A DNA stretch of 64,000 bases from CAZSRX01 sp964609675 [NCBI: uncultured Bacteroidota bacterium] (GCA_964609675.1 CAZSRX010000012.1:29530-93529), one strand, 5' to 3'. Numbered from the stretch's first letter, positions 44,530 to 53,461 are shown. Notes: a model not told the origin generated them from the sequence alone. Made by a program: numbers and translations.

Positions 44530-45645
44530 ATGACAGCGAACGAAGAACAAATATACAATCTACTTTTATTATCATCCATATCCGGAATCGGTCATGCACG
44601 GCTGCGCGCCTTATGTCAGAAATTTGGCCATGCCGGACAGGTATTCCGGGCCAGTTTGCAGCAACTCACGGCCACCGAAGGTTTTGAGAAAAAGACCGCT
44701 GAAAAAATACTTGATCCGGCCCAGCGCGACGAGGCGTTTGTGGAAGAGCAATTGCGAATGATGCGGCAGTATCAGGTTGCATTTATTAGCTTATGGGATC
44801 CGGCGTATCCGGAAAATCTCAAAAATATTTATGATCCGCCGGCGTTCCTGTTTGTGCGCGGGTCATTTAATCCGGCGGATGATTACAGTGTGGCTTTGGT
44901 CGGCACGCGCGAGCCGACGGCATACGGGCGGTATATGGCCGAAACGCTTTCGCGGGAACTGGCGATCCGCGGCATTACGACGGTCAGCGGACTGGCGCGC
45001 GGGATCGATACGATTGTTCATCAGACTTCTTTACGTCACGGAGGCCGGACCATTGCGGTACTGGGCTGCGGCGTAGACCGGGTTTATCCTCCGGAGAATT
45101 ACAAACTGGCGATGGAAATCATCCAGCACGGCGCGCTGGTGTCCGATTATCCGATGCGCACCGCGCCGGATGCGGCACATTTTCCCGGCCGAAACCGTAT
45201 TATCAGCGGGCTCAGTCTGGGCGCGGTGATTGTTGAAGCCGGGGCACGCAGCGGCGCGCTTATTACCGCCGAATACGCCCTGGAGCAGAACCGTGAGTTG
45301 TTTGCGGTACCCGGTAATGCCGTCGTGCCCCAGGCTAAAGGCCCCAATCGCCTCATCCGGCAAGGCGCCAAACTGGTAGAAACCGTGGATGACATCCTTT
45401 CCGAACTGGAGAGCCGGCTGTCCTTCCGGCGCGCCGCACCATCCGCAGCGCCAACGGCCGCGCTTACCGAAACCGAAGCCGAAATGCTGAAATACCTGAA
45501 TACCGAGCCGTTGCATATCGACGTGATTTCCAGCCAGGCCCGTCTGCCCGTTTCCGAAGTCCTGGCGCGGCTGTTGAATCTGGAAATCTCCGGTTTGGTG
45601 CGGCAGACGGCCGGTATGCATTTTATCAGAATACAGAATCCGTAA
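44530..45645 (+). CDS. dprA: DNA-processing protein DprA
   Basis: A 371-residue DprA/Smf protein that loads RecA on incoming single-stranded DNA during natural transformation. The N-terminal helix-hairpin-helix (LLLSSISGIGHARLRALCQK) is followed by the Rossmann-like core: ALVGTREPTAYGRYMAETLS, TTVSGLARGIDTIVHQTSL, TIAVLGCGVDRVYPPEN, FPGRNRIISGLS and GALITAEYALEQNRELFAVPG. A C-terminal winged helix (ETEAEMLKYLNTEPLHIDVI) is present. The ATG at 44530 lies six bases after a -10 box with no ribosome-binding site. Other competence genes are not nearby. Confidence 0.96.
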   Translation: MTANEEQIYNLLLLSSISGIGHARLRALCQKFGHAGQVFRASLQQLTATEGFEKKTAEKILDPAQRDEAFVEEQLRMMRQYQVAFISLWDPAYPENLKNIYDPPAFLFVRGSFNPADDYSVALVGTREPTAYGRYMAETLSRELAIRGITTVSGLARGIDTIVHQTSLRHGGRTIAVLGCGVDRVYPPENYKLAMEIIQHGALVSDYPMRTAPDAAHFPGRNRIISGLSLGAVIVEAGARSGALITAEYALEQNRELFAVPGNAVVPQAKGPNRLIRQGAKLVETVDDILSELESRLSFRRAAPSAAPTAALTETEAEMLKYLNTEPLHIDVISSQARLPVSEVLARLLNLEISGLVRQTAGMHFIRIQNP

Positions 45646-45674
45646 CGAACCACCATTAAACCGAGGAAACCGCC

Positions 45675-46037
45675 GTGGCTAAAAAAGTGCTTATAGTTGA
45701 TGACGAAAATACGGTACGCAGTCTGTTAAAAATATTTTTATCCAAAGCCGGATTTGAACTGGATTTTGCCGAAGACGGCCTTCAGGCTGTCGATAAAATC
45801 AAAAGCTATGATCCGGATGTCGTGATTCTGGATACCAACATGCCGGGCAAGAACGGCATCGAGGTATGCCGTGAAGTCAAGCAGGCCAATCCCGCGCGGC
45901 CGAAAATCATTTTTCATACCGGCTCGCTGGAGGAATATAAGGATCAGGCCGAAGCGGCCGGCGCGGATGCGACCTTTGCCAAAACCGGAATGGGCGGCCT
46001 GGGCAAACTGGTCGATCTGATTAATAGTCTGGGGTAA
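45675..46037 (+). CDS. CheY-like single-domain response regulator
   Basis: A 120-residue receiver. The acidic pocket is VLIVDDENTVRSLL, the phosphoacceptor aspartate is in VVILDTNMPGKNG, the switch threonine in IIFHTGS and the lysine in ATFAKTGMGG. No output domain is present. It starts at a GTG (45675) with GAGGAAA upstream, 29 bp after dprA, and is closed by a strong terminator. The signalling partner is not evident. It is a candidate downstream target for the window's chemoreceptors or kinase, but nothing in the sequence links them. Confidence 0.93.
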   Translation: MAKKVLIVDDENTVRSLLKIFLSKAGFELDFAEDGLQAVDKIKSYDPDVVILDTNMPGKNGIEVCREVKQANPARPKIIFHTGSLEEYKDQAEAAGADATFAKTGMGGLGKLVDLINSLG

Positions 46038-46062
46038 ACCATCATACAGTTTCCAATGAAAA

Positions 46063-46092
46063 AAGCCCGTTGGATATCCATCCAACGGGCTT
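46063..46092. terminator. Bidirectional terminator
   Basis: AAGCCCGTTGGA (46063-46074) pairs perfectly with TCCAACGGGCTT (46081-46092) around a six-base loop. T-rich bases follow on the plus strand (GGCATTTTT), and a run of A on the left edge gives T on the minus strand. It serves the response-regulator gene and the convergent 46121 gene. Confidence 0.85.
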
Positions 46093-46120
46093 GGCATTTT
46101 TGAACAATGCGGAATGGCGA

Positions 46121-47515
46121 TTATTTTTCTTTCGGAAAATAACGGCTGTACACGGCATCGGTAAACGCAATGGCCTCTTTCTGGTACGGGTTAATTTCAA
46201 GATTGTAAAAGGTGTCTTCAATAATCATATTAGCATCTTTCCAGTTGCTGGCCGCGTTGATTTCGTTGAGCAGATTGAAAAATTCCTTGTCTTTTTTCTT
46301 GAATAATTTCTTGATATAGACTTTTTTATCGCGGTCTTCAATCAGCGTATAAATATCCTCCAGCTTGGTAGCCTGACCCATCTGTTTGGCCAGATGGTCG
46401 GCCAGCAGGTCGGAAACTTTCGGAACGGCTTCCTGGGCAGGCGCTTTGGTTTCCGGTTTGGCTTCGGCTTTGGTTTTTTCTTCTTTGACCGGAGGCGCAG
46501 TCGCAACGGGCGATGGCGGCAGTTCAATATCTTCCTCTTCTTCTTCAAAGAATGAATCTACAGCCGCTTCTTCGACTTCTTCCTTGAATTCCTCAATTTC
46601 CGAAATCAGGGATGAGAGGTTCTCGGTGGATACAATTTCCTTCTTTTCTTCATAAGTGACCGCGGTCGGTTTGGGCGTTTCGGCCGGCGTAATACGTTTA
46701 GTGAGGTCTTCTGTCTTGATGAATTCTTCGGTGACAGGTTTGGCTTCCGGTTCGCCGCCCTCCAGATAGGATTTGAATATGCCTTCCAGTTTGCTCACGC
46801 TGATGGGGCCGACTTTCTTAGCGAGGACGCCTTTGATGGCAGCGACATATTCGGTTAGGTTGCGGTCCTGATAAGCGCTGATGAGAACGTCCGGCTCGAC
46901 TTCATCGGATTGTTGATCCCGGCCGAGGTTCAGGAAGCCGATGATCACTTTAGCTACGTTCACAGCCGCGGCGGTTTTGTTTTGCGCGATGGCTTTCTCA
47001 TCGAGTTGCTGGATGAAATTTTTGAATTTCGCCCGGGAGATGCTCTCCATCGGGTTGGTCTGAAAATAATGTTCCAGACCCTTGTAGTAGTATTCATAGT
47101 CCACGAAATATTTCATGGAGTCAATGACTTCCGCGGGTGTAATCACATCGTCGTCGCGGTAAACGAATTGAACCATGGTGCGCTGGGGCATGATTAAGAA
47201 GTTTGTCTGAAGCTTGACGGCCTGTTCCAGGATGCGGATCAGACGGGGGCGATTGAAGATCGCGGTGTTTTTTAGCACTTCGTATAATTCGTCGAACTTG
47301 GCGCGGACTTCCGGCAGATCATAATTGAATCGTCCGGACGAGAGGAACATAGAGGATTCCTCGCGAATCCATTTTTCAGATTCCCGATCGAAATAATTTT
47401 TTATAAAATTCGGTATGTCGCGATTCTTAATTTCCCGGAGCGATATGGACGGCTGGTTGTCCAGTATCTTTTTACCCAGGTTTGATACAATACTATCCGT
47501 TTCCCTGATAATCAT
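46121..47515 (-). CDS. Conserved-looking protein of unknown function with acidic linker
   Basis: A 464-residue soluble protein I do not recognise. Residues 1-250 look like a folded helical domain (SLREIKNRDIPNFIKNYFDR, LIRILEQAVKLQTNFLI). About 265-370 is a Glu/Pro/Lys-rich low-complexity linker (EEEEEDIELPPSPVA, KAEAKPETKAPAQEA). The last 90 residues are again helical (VSDLLADHLAKQMGQ, TKLEDIYTLIEDRDKK). AAGGAG lies six bases before the ATG, so it is well translated. It ends the minus-strand series with the MBL hydrolase and receiver protein. The two-domain-plus-linker shape suggests a scaffold or multi-partner regulator, which is inference only. Confidence 0.8.
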   Translation of the reverse strand: MIIRETDSIVSNLGKKILDNQPSISLREIKNRDIPNFIKNYFDRESEKWIREESSMFLSSGRFNYDLPEVRAKFDELYEVLKNTAIFNRPRLIRILEQAVKLQTNFLIMPQRTMVQFVYRDDDVITPAEVIDSMKYFVDYEYYYKGLEHYFQTNPMESISRAKFKNFIQQLDEKAIAQNKTAAAVNVAKVIIGFLNLGRDQQSDEVEPDVLISAYQDRNLTEYVAAIKGVLAKKVGPISVSKLEGIFKSYLEGGEPEAKPVTEEFIKTEDLTKRITPAETPKPTAVTYEEKKEIVSTENLSSLISEIEEFKEEVEEAAVDSFFEEEEEDIELPPSPVATAPPVKEEKTKAEAKPETKAPAQEAVPKVSDLLADHLAKQMGQATKLEDIYTLIEDRDKKVYIKKLFKKKDKEFFNLLNEINAASNWKDANMIIEDTFYNLEINPYQKEAIAFTDAVYSRYFPKEK

Positions 47516-47551
47516 GTAAATCTCCTTGTAGTATCATATTGATAAACTATA

Positions 47552-48430
47552 TTATAAAACAATTTCCAGTCCTTCTTTGGCCCCGAAGCATTCCACCGCC
47601 GATTGTTTGGCGGCAAGCAGTTTTTTGACATTACTCACAATGTCGTCAATAAAAGCGTCGTTATGCGAAGGGTCGTGGTGATAAACCGCCAGTCGTTTGA
47701 CGCCGGCTTTCCAGGCAATTTCAGCGACATAATCATAGGGTGAGTGGCCCCAGCCGACTTTTTTCTCGTATTCTTCCGGCGTGTACTGACAGTCGTGAAT
47801 AAACAAATCGACACCGCGGGCAAACTCCACCATGCGGTAGTTATTATTGCCTTTGTATTTCATACCTTCAAAATCGGGATGGTCCGTATGTTCAACCGGG
47901 AAGGGCTCGTTGTCGCTGACATAAACAAGGGTTTTGCCCTGGTGCTCGATGCGATAGCCCAGCGCGCAACCGGGATGATGCAGGTAAAGCGTGGTGATTT
48001 TGGCGCCGTATATTTTAAACTTGCCTTCATAGAGTCGTTTGAATCCGATCGACGAAGGCAAATCGCTCAGGGCTACCGGAAAATACGCGCTTTTCATCTG
48101 GTCGGTAATGATCTGGTCGAGTTGGACATCGGCTTCCTCGCCGCCGCAAATGACGAACTTGTTGCCGGGCAGAAAAGCCGGCACAAAAAACGGAAAACCC
48201 TGTATGTGATCCCAGTGAGTGTGGCTGAGTAAAATAACGGCTTCGATGGGTTTTTTCCCGCGCTTCAGCAGGTCGTTGCCCAGAACCCGCAGACCCGATC
48301 CGGCATCAAGGATAATCAGACTGCCGTCATCGAGCGTAACCTCACAGCATGAGGTATTCCCTCCGTAGCCGACTGTTTCCGGCCCGGGTGTCGGTATGGA
48401 TCCCCGGACGCCCCAGAATTTTATTTTCAT
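47552..48430 (-). CDS. Metallo-beta-lactamase-fold hydrolase
   Basis: A 292-residue MBL-fold protein of the PhnP/class II cyclic-nucleotide phosphodiesterase-like type. KFWGVRGSIPTPGPETVGYG is at the N-terminus, the metal motif SHTHWDHIQGFPFF near residue 85, LYLHHPGCALGYRI supplies the next histidine, VYVSDNEP the bridging aspartate, and VYHHDPSHND the last ligand. The substrate is unknown. Related proteins are often encoded beside two-component genes and proposed to cleave phosphodiesters. A receiver-domain gene lies 45 bp upstream and the unknown 46121 gene 36 bp downstream. Confidence 0.88.
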   Translation of the reverse strand: MKIKFWGVRGSIPTPGPETVGYGGNTSCCEVTLDDGSLIILDAGSGLRVLGNDLLKRGKKPIEAVILLSHTHWDHIQGFPFFVPAFLPGNKFVICGGEEADVQLDQIITDQMKSAYFPVALSDLPSSIGFKRLYEGKFKIYGAKITTLYLHHPGCALGYRIEHQGKTLVYVSDNEPFPVEHTDHPDFEGMKYKGNNNYRMVEFARGVDLFIHDCQYTPEEYEKKVGWGHSPYDYVAEIAWKAGVKRLAVYHHDPSHNDAFIDDIVSNVKKLLAAKQSAVECFGAKEGLEIVL

Positions 48431-48474
48431 ATCTCGCGATTGGCCTTTATGTATTCACTACTGTTAATAAATGT

Positions 48475-48846
48475 TTAGCTTGTCAGCATTTGGTTAACGG
48501 TGTCAATCAGTTTATGAGACTCAATAATCTTAGATATGTAAGCATTGGCGCCCAGTTGCAGCGCTTTCTTTTTATCCACGTCGAAAATCTTGGCCGAATA
48601 CATGATGACTTTGATGCGGTCCATTTCCTTGTTTTCACGAATTTGTTTCAGAACCGAGAAACCGTCCAACCGCGGCATCATAATATCGAGCAGGACAATG
48701 TCGGGGTTTTCTTTGTGAATGGTCTCAATGGCCTGCAAGCTGTTATTGCACGTTGCCACATTAAAATGACCGACCTGGGAAAGAATTTTTCTGGTCAGGG
48801 TCAGATGATCCTCATCATCATCAATAATTACAATTTTATTAGCCAT
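48475..48846 (-). CDS. Single-domain response regulator
   Basis: From the ATG at 48846 (AGGA just upstream) the product is 123 residues. A start five codons earlier (48861) is possible. IVIIDDDEDHLTLTRKILSQ gives the acidic pocket, IVLLDIMMPRLDGF the phosphoacceptor, and VIMYSAKIFD the switch serine. AYISKIIES supplies the lysine. It is receiver only. It lies between the gamma-carbonic anhydrase and MBL genes in one minus-strand series. No kinase is adjacent. Confidence 0.9.
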   Translation of the reverse strand: MANKIVIIDDDEDHLTLTRKILSQVGHFNVATCNNSLQAIETIHKENPDIVLLDIMMPRLDGFSVLKQIRENKEMDRIKVIMYSAKIFDVDKKKALQLGANAYISKIIESHKLIDTVNQMLTS

Positions 48847-48938
48847 TTTCCTGCCTGTCATCTACCATGGATTTTATATATTGGAATAAATTAATAAAAA
48901 ATATTTTTAAAAGTCTAATAAAAATTACATTATTTTTT

Positions 48939-49469
48939 TCAACGCTTGGTTCCATCCGGATAGAGCTTTCGGTAACATTCGGCATAGGCGATATAAATGC
49001 CGGCCGATCGTTCGATTTTGCGCATTTCCTCCTCGGTGACACTCCGCACGGGTTTTGCGGGAACGCCGGCCATCAGGGTTTTTTCGGGGACTTCATAGCC
49101 TTCGCGAATCAGCGCTCCGGCCGCGATGATGGCATAAGGTCCGACCACGGCGCCGTCGAGAACTTTTGCGCCCATGCCGATGAGAACATGATCGTGTACC
49201 GTACAGCCGTGCAGGATGGCTCCGTGACCGATAGTAACGTCGCTACCGATGTGGGCGGCATATTTGTTCAGCGTAACGTGTATGATCGCGCCGTCCTGAA
49301 TGTTGGTACGGTTCCCGATGCGGATGGCGTTCACGTCTCCGCGGATGACGGCGTTAAACCAGACCGTACACTGCTCGCCCAGTTCTACATCGCCGAGAAT
49401 GCGGGCGCCCTCGGCTATGAAAACGCTTGAGGGAATAACCGGTTTCTTGCTGAGATAGGGGGTTATCAT
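48939..49469 (-). CDS. Gamma-class carbonic anhydrase family protein
   Basis: A 176-residue left-handed beta-helix protein made of hexapeptide repeats (DVELGEQCTVWFNAVIRGDV, IRIGNRTNIQDGAIIHV). Zinc-type histidines lie in TNIQDGAIIHV and VTIGHGAILHGCTV. GVPAKPVRSVTEEE at the C-terminus matches the YrdA/PaaY/CaiE group. Members are trimers. Some hydrate CO2, others have no shown activity. ACAGGTG precedes the start. It is the third gene of the minus-strand series after ftsX. Confidence 0.9.
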   Translation of the reverse strand: MITPYLSKKPVIPSSVFIAEGARILGDVELGEQCTVWFNAVIRGDVNAIRIGNRTNIQDGAIIHVTLNKYAAHIGSDVTIGHGAILHGCTVHDHVLIGMGAKVLDGAVVGPYAIIAAGALIREGYEVPEKTLMAGVPAKPVRSVTEEEMRKIERSAGIYIAYAECYRKLYPDGTKR

Positions 49470-49529
49470 TTCGGTTTACACCTGTCTTTAAAATGGATTG
49501 ATTAATGCCGCCGGCGGCTCCTAAGCGTT

Positions 49530-50402
49530 TCAGCGGTCTTCAATATTTTCTTTCAGAAAGAAACGGATGGACAAAAAACTGCCGGTGAGCCCCAAAGCGA
49601 TACCCATGCCGATTGTATACAGGTAAGTGTCCACCGAGACCTGTATGTTTTCGAGAATATGCTTCCGTACAGCCTCTGTGAGAAAATAGATAAGAAGAAC
49701 CGCCAGAGCGCTGCCGGCAATGCCCTGCACGATGCCTTCCACAAGAAACGGCGCGGCGATAAACCGGTTGGTGGCGCCCACTAATTTCATGGTCCGAATC
49801 ACGTCCCGTTTGGCGTAAATGCTCAGCTTGATGGTATTAGAGATCAGCAGAATGGCCGCTAAGGCCGCCAACACACCAATGATCAGGTTGATCCGCCGAT
49901 AGGTATGAATCCGTTCGTCCAGCGTTTTCAGCAGTTGCTTTTGATATTGGACTTCTTCGACGCCTTCTATTCGCTCGATAGTCCGCGCTACGCGTTCCAC
50001 CTGTTCCCAGGTGCGGTGCGTTTCTTTTAGTTTGATTTTATAGGACGCCGGAAGGGGGTTGGTTTCAATCAGGTCAAACAGGTCATCGGCGCCCATAATT
50101 TCTTTCAGGATATGCGCCGCTTCAGCCTTCGAAATATACGTCAGCGAGTCTACGCCTTCAGTGTTCTGAATCATACTGCCGATGGCCTTGATCTGAATGG
50201 GATTCAGCGACTTGTCAAGGAAGGCCTCCAGTTCGACCCGGCTGCGTATGTCCTCGATCATGCGTCCGATGTTGCCGGTGATGACCAGAAAAATACACAG
50301 CAGGCCCAAAGCGATGGTGATGGTGATAACGGCTACAGCCGTTGACAGAGTCGCTCTTCCTAATCCGCTTAAACCTTCTTTAATAAAATATCCGAGTTTC
50401 AT
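49530..50402 (-). CDS. ftsX: Cell-division protein FtsX
   Basis: A 290-residue membrane protein with the FtsX layout. The first membrane segment is at about residues 20-44, then an extracytoplasmic loop of about 120 residues (EAFLDKSLNPIQIKAIGSMI, YKIKLKETHRTWEQVERVAR). Three further segments lie in the C-terminal half, around NLIIGVLAALAAILLI, LVEGIVQGIAGSALAVLLIY and YTIGMGIALGLTGSFLS. KLVGATNRFIAAPFLVEG is the family signature. FtsX works with the ATPase FtsE to activate septal hydrolases, but no ftsE is adjacent. A TPR gene is immediately upstream instead. Confidence 0.93.
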   Translation of the reverse strand: MKLGYFIKEGLSGLGRATLSTAVAVITITIALGLLCIFLVITGNIGRMIEDIRSRVELEAFLDKSLNPIQIKAIGSMIQNTEGVDSLTYISKAEAAHILKEIMGADDLFDLIETNPLPASYKIKLKETHRTWEQVERVARTIERIEGVEEVQYQKQLLKTLDERIHTYRRINLIIGVLAALAAILLISNTIKLSIYAKRDVIRTMKLVGATNRFIAAPFLVEGIVQGIAGSALAVLLIYFLTEAVRKHILENIQVSVDTYLYTIGMGIALGLTGSFLSIRFFLKENIEDR

Positions 50403-50429
50403 GGTTGGTCTGTCCGCGTGAGGGTCCGG

Positions 50430-51584
50430 TTATTTTAATATCGCGCGCAGCAGATTGAGGAATTCTTTACCGTCGTTCTGCACCAGCCGGTAATTCTTAT
50501 AAGCCGCCTTGTAGGAAGGATTTATCTCGGAAGCTTTTTTAAACTGATTCATGGCTTTGATGAACAGATTCCGGCACTGCACCAGATATACCAGTCCGAG
50601 CGTGTTCTGCACATCGGCGAAAACCGGATTGTTTTCGGTGATGGTTTCGAGTTTTTTCTGGTATTTCTCCAGTATTTTTTCATCTTTGCCTGCGCCGCCG
50701 AACAGAAATTTCAGGTAGAAACTGTTCATCAGTTCATCGTAGGTATCTTTCTTCTGATACTCGCGGATTTCATTCGCGTTTTTTACGGCCTGGGCAAGCT
50801 GGTCGGCGTTGATGTTATCAATAAACTGCTGAAACATGGCGGCCAGCGTGTTATCCTGTCCGATATCGGTTCGGAGTGTTTTGACTTTTTCGAGGTATTC
50901 GACGGCGCGTTTTTTCCGGATGGAGGGCGGCGGCAGGGTATCGTGGTCGGGCATGAAGATGCAGGAGTCAATAAATGCCGCGGCGGCGCTGAACAGGGCA
51001 TCGGCGTAGTTGGGATTGATTTTAAGGGCCATATGAAACGACTCCAGCGCTTCTACGTATTGTTTGTTCAGATGGTAGGCCATGCCGAGCGCATGATGGA
51101 TGTCCGGATAATTCGGCGCCAGTTCCAGCGCGCGGGTCAGTGCGGAACAGGCGGCCGCGTAATCCTTCTTCTGGATGTAAGCGGTTCCGAGATTGCTGTA
51201 CGCTTCGACCATGTCCGGCTGATATTCGGCGGCCAGCAGGAATTCGCCGATAGCTTCGTCAAGCATGCCGCGCCGCAGGAACACCATGCCCATCTTGTTG
51301 GTGGATACAGGATGCTTGATGGAGCGTACTTTGTCCCGCATGATATACAGCAGTTCGATTTCCCACGAGACTTCCTGGTGAAACGCGTTCATATAATCGT
51401 TGAACTGCTCCGGTGTCATCTTATGCGCGCGTTCGGGATCTACCTTGGTGCGTTCCACATAGATTACCCGGCCCTGCTCCCATATTTCGGATTTGATCGA
51501 TAAATGGCCGAAATTGCCCGCGGTCTGAATGTGGTACATCTTTCCGCCTGCGAATACATTCGTATTAATGCCGATAGGATCCAT
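50430..51584 (-). CDS. TPR-repeat protein with N-terminal beta domain
   Basis: A 384-residue soluble protein. Residues 1-60 are beta-rich (GGKMYHIQTAGNFGHLSIKS, then EIWEQGRVIYVER), resembling the YHvQTE-type domain seen before TPR repeats in other proteobacterial proteins. Residues about 100-210 contain three to four TPRs (VEAYSNLGTAYIQKKDYAAA, PDIHHALGMAYHLNKQYVEA), and another lies near the C-terminus (AMNQFKKASEINPSYKAAYK). TPRs mediate protein-protein contacts. CAGGAATC lies before the ATG. It is the first gene of the ftsX-containing series, and its partner is unknown. Confidence 0.82.
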   Translation of the reverse strand: MDPIGINTNVFAGGKMYHIQTAGNFGHLSIKSEIWEQGRVIYVERTKVDPERAHKMTPEQFNDYMNAFHQEVSWEIELLYIMRDKVRSIKHPVSTNKMGMVFLRRGMLDEAIGEFLLAAEYQPDMVEAYSNLGTAYIQKKDYAAACSALTRALELAPNYPDIHHALGMAYHLNKQYVEALESFHMALKINPNYADALFSAAAAFIDSCIFMPDHDTLPPPSIRKKRAVEYLEKVKTLRTDIGQDNTLAAMFQQFIDNINADQLAQAVKNANEIREYQKKDTYDELMNSFYLKFLFGGAGKDEKILEKYQKKLETITENNPVFADVQNTLGLVYLVQCRNLFIKAMNQFKKASEINPSYKAAYKNYRLVQNDGKEFLNLLRAILK

Positions 51585-51720
51585 TTTGATTCCTGTTAAA
51601 TTTTATCCTTTTACATAATATGCAACAAAAAAAAGTGCGGAATGTTCCGTAAAAAATTATATATTAACTGCTTAATGATACTTTATTATTAGGTTTAAAT
51701 CAAGGGCGAAAGTCTGACCG

Positions 51721-52191
51721 ATGCATACTGACGCATACTGGATGGAGCAGGCGTACCGTGAAGCCGAGCGGGCGTACGCCGCAGGCGAAGTGCCCGTCGG
51801 CGCTGTGGTCGTGCTGGAAAACCGGGTCATTGGCCGCGGATACAATCAGATTGAAACCCTGCAGGATCCGACCGCGCACGCCGAAATGATCGCGATTACG
51901 GCGGCGGCCGGCACCATCGGATGCAAATGGCTGAACGACGCGGTCCTCTATGTTACGCTGGAACCCTGCGCCATGTGCGCCGGAGCGATGGTGCTGGCCC
52001 GTCTGCAGCGGCTGGTATTCGGCGCTTTGGACCCAAAAACCGGCGCCTGCGGATCATTGTATAATATTATTCAGGACGAGCGGCTGAATCACCGGATGGA
52101 AATAACCTCTGGAATACTCGAACAAAAATGCGCGGCGATTCTTAAGGACTTCTTCCAGAAGTTGAGAGCTGGTAAAGAAAACAAAGCGTGA
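51721..52191 (+). CDS. tadA: tRNA-specific adenosine deaminase
   Basis: A 156-residue zinc deaminase converting adenosine-34 to inosine in tRNA-Arg(ACG). The HAE motif with catalytic glutamate is DPTAHAEMIAI near residue 58, and the zinc cysteines are in LEPCAMCAGAM near residue 88. EVPVGAVVVLENRVIGRGYN precedes them. Length and order are typical of TadA. Its stop directly abuts the stop of the convergent lipoprotein gene, with no intergenic base. The opposite neighbour on the left is the TPR gene, transcribed away. Confidence 0.94.
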   Translation: MHTDAYWMEQAYREAERAYAAGEVPVGAVVVLENRVIGRGYNQIETLQDPTAHAEMIAITAAAGTIGCKWLNDAVLYVTLEPCAMCAGAMVLARLQRLVFGALDPKTGACGSLYNIIQDERLNHRMEITSGILEQKCAAILKDFFQKLRAGKENKA

Positions 52192-52506
52192 TTATTTATC
52201 GATCAGAATTGCAGTGATTTCCACGGTGGTTCCGTACATATGGATGGAAACGGCGTTCCGGACAGGGCGGTATTGGAATCGCACCTTTAGTCCGTTTTTA
52301 GCGAAAGCCGGTTCCAGGTTGACCGGATTGTATTTGGTGCCGTCGTTGCCGAGAATTGCATAGAAACCGCCCTCCAGCTCGACAAAAACCACGGTACCAT
52401 GAATGTAATCGCCGGTTTTAGCCGGAACACCCTGCGTGCCCGCGCAATGACCGGCAAGCAGAGCGTAAAGCATAACGCAAAACAGCCCGATGGATTTATA
52501 CATCAT
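52192..52506 (-). CDS. Small predicted lipoprotein
   Basis: A 104-residue protein. The signal peptide of about 19 residues ends in a lipobox-like LLAGHC, so the cysteine is probably lipidated. The mature part is a small beta-rich domain: GDYIHGTVVFVELEGGFYAI, LGNDGTKYNPVNL, GLKVRFQYRPVRNAVSIHMY. That pattern resembles OB-fold-like periplasmic lipoproteins. Start codons ATG-ATG directly follow the stop of the UDP-glucuronate decarboxylase gene (TAAATG), indicating coupling. Function is unknown. Confidence 0.78.
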   Translation of the reverse strand: MMYKSIGLFCVMLYALLAGHCAGTQGVPAKTGDYIHGTVVFVELEGGFYAILGNDGTKYNPVNLEPAFAKNGLKVRFQYRPVRNAVSIHMYGTTVEITAILIDK

Positions 52507-53439
52507 TTATACTTTCATTTTATTTTTAAAATATTCGATGGTGGCCTTTAATCCGTCCCGGACGTGGACCTTCGGTTGCCATTGAAGAAGTTCGCTGGCT
52601 TTGGTGATATCCGGCCGGCGCACGGTAGGATCGTCCTGGGGCAGGGGTTTATAGACGATTTCACTTTTACTGTTCGTGAGTTCAATGATTAGTTCGGCAA
52701 ATTCCAACACGGTCATTTCATGGGGGTTGCCGATATTAACGGGCTGGTGTTCGGCGGATAACATAAGTTTGTAGATACCGGCAATGAGGTCGCTCACAAA
52801 GCAGAACGAGCGTGTCTGCTGACCCCGGCCGAATACGGTAATGGGCTCGTTGCGCAAGGCCTGATTGATGAACGTAGGAACCACGCGGCCGTCGTTCGGG
52901 CGCATGCGCGGGCCGTAGGTGTTGAATATGCGTACAATGCGGGTGTTGACATGGTGGTAGGTATGATAAGCCATTGTCATGGCTTCGGCAAAACGCTTGG
53001 CTTCGTCGTAAACGCCGCGCGGACCCACGGGATTCACGTTGCCCCAGTAGCTCTCCGGCTGGGGATTCACCTGAGGGTCGCCGTACACTTCGGAGGTAGA
53101 AGCCAGCAGAAACCCCGCTTGCTTGCTCTTGGCGAGGCCCAGCGCTTTATGCGTGCCGAGCGAGCCGACTTTCAGCGTCTGGATCGGCAGTTCGAGATAA
53201 TCAATCGGGCTGGCGGGACTGGCAAAGTGAAGAACAAAATCCACCGGGCCGTCCACGTAGAGGTAATTGGTAACGTCATAATGAATAAACGTAAATCGTT
53301 TGTCCCGGATATGCTCAATATTGGCGGTGCTACCGGTAATGAGATTGTCAATGCAGATAACTTCATGCCCCTGTTGCAGTAAATAGTCGCAGAGGTGGGA
53401 TCCGAGAAATCCGGCGCCGCCGGTTACAAGTGTTCGCAT
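52507..53439 (-). CDS. UDP-glucuronate decarboxylase-type NAD-dependent epimerase
   Basis: A 310-residue extended SDR resembling UXS, which converts UDP-glucuronate to UDP-xylose. The Rossmann motif is [18 protein letters not shown], followed by [20 protein letters not shown] (typical of UXS), STSEVYGDP, the catalytic [10 protein letters not shown] (YxxxK), [19 protein letters not shown], and [16 protein letters not shown]. Product use, possibly surface polysaccharide or LPS sugars, fits its place beside the lpt genes. It follows rpoN by 22 bp on the same strand and is coupled to the lipoprotein gene. Confidence 0.92.
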   Translation of the reverse strand: MRTLVTGGAGFLGSHLCDYLLQQGHEVICIDNLITGSTANIEHIRDKRFTFIHYDVTNYLYVDGPVDFVLHFASPASPIDYLELPIQTLKVGSLGTHKALGLAKSKQAGFLLASTSEVYGDPQVNPQPESYWGNVNPVGPRGVYDEAKRFAEAMTMAYHTYHHVNTRIVRIFNTYGPRMRPNDGRVVPTFINQALRNEPITVFGRGQQTRSFCFVSDLIAGIYKLMLSAEHQPVNIGNPHEMTVLEFAELIIELTNSKSEIVYKPLPQDDPTVRRPDITKASELLQWQPKVHVRDGLKATIEYFKNKMKV

Positions 53440-53461
53440 AGGTCTCCTGTTCCGATTAAGT

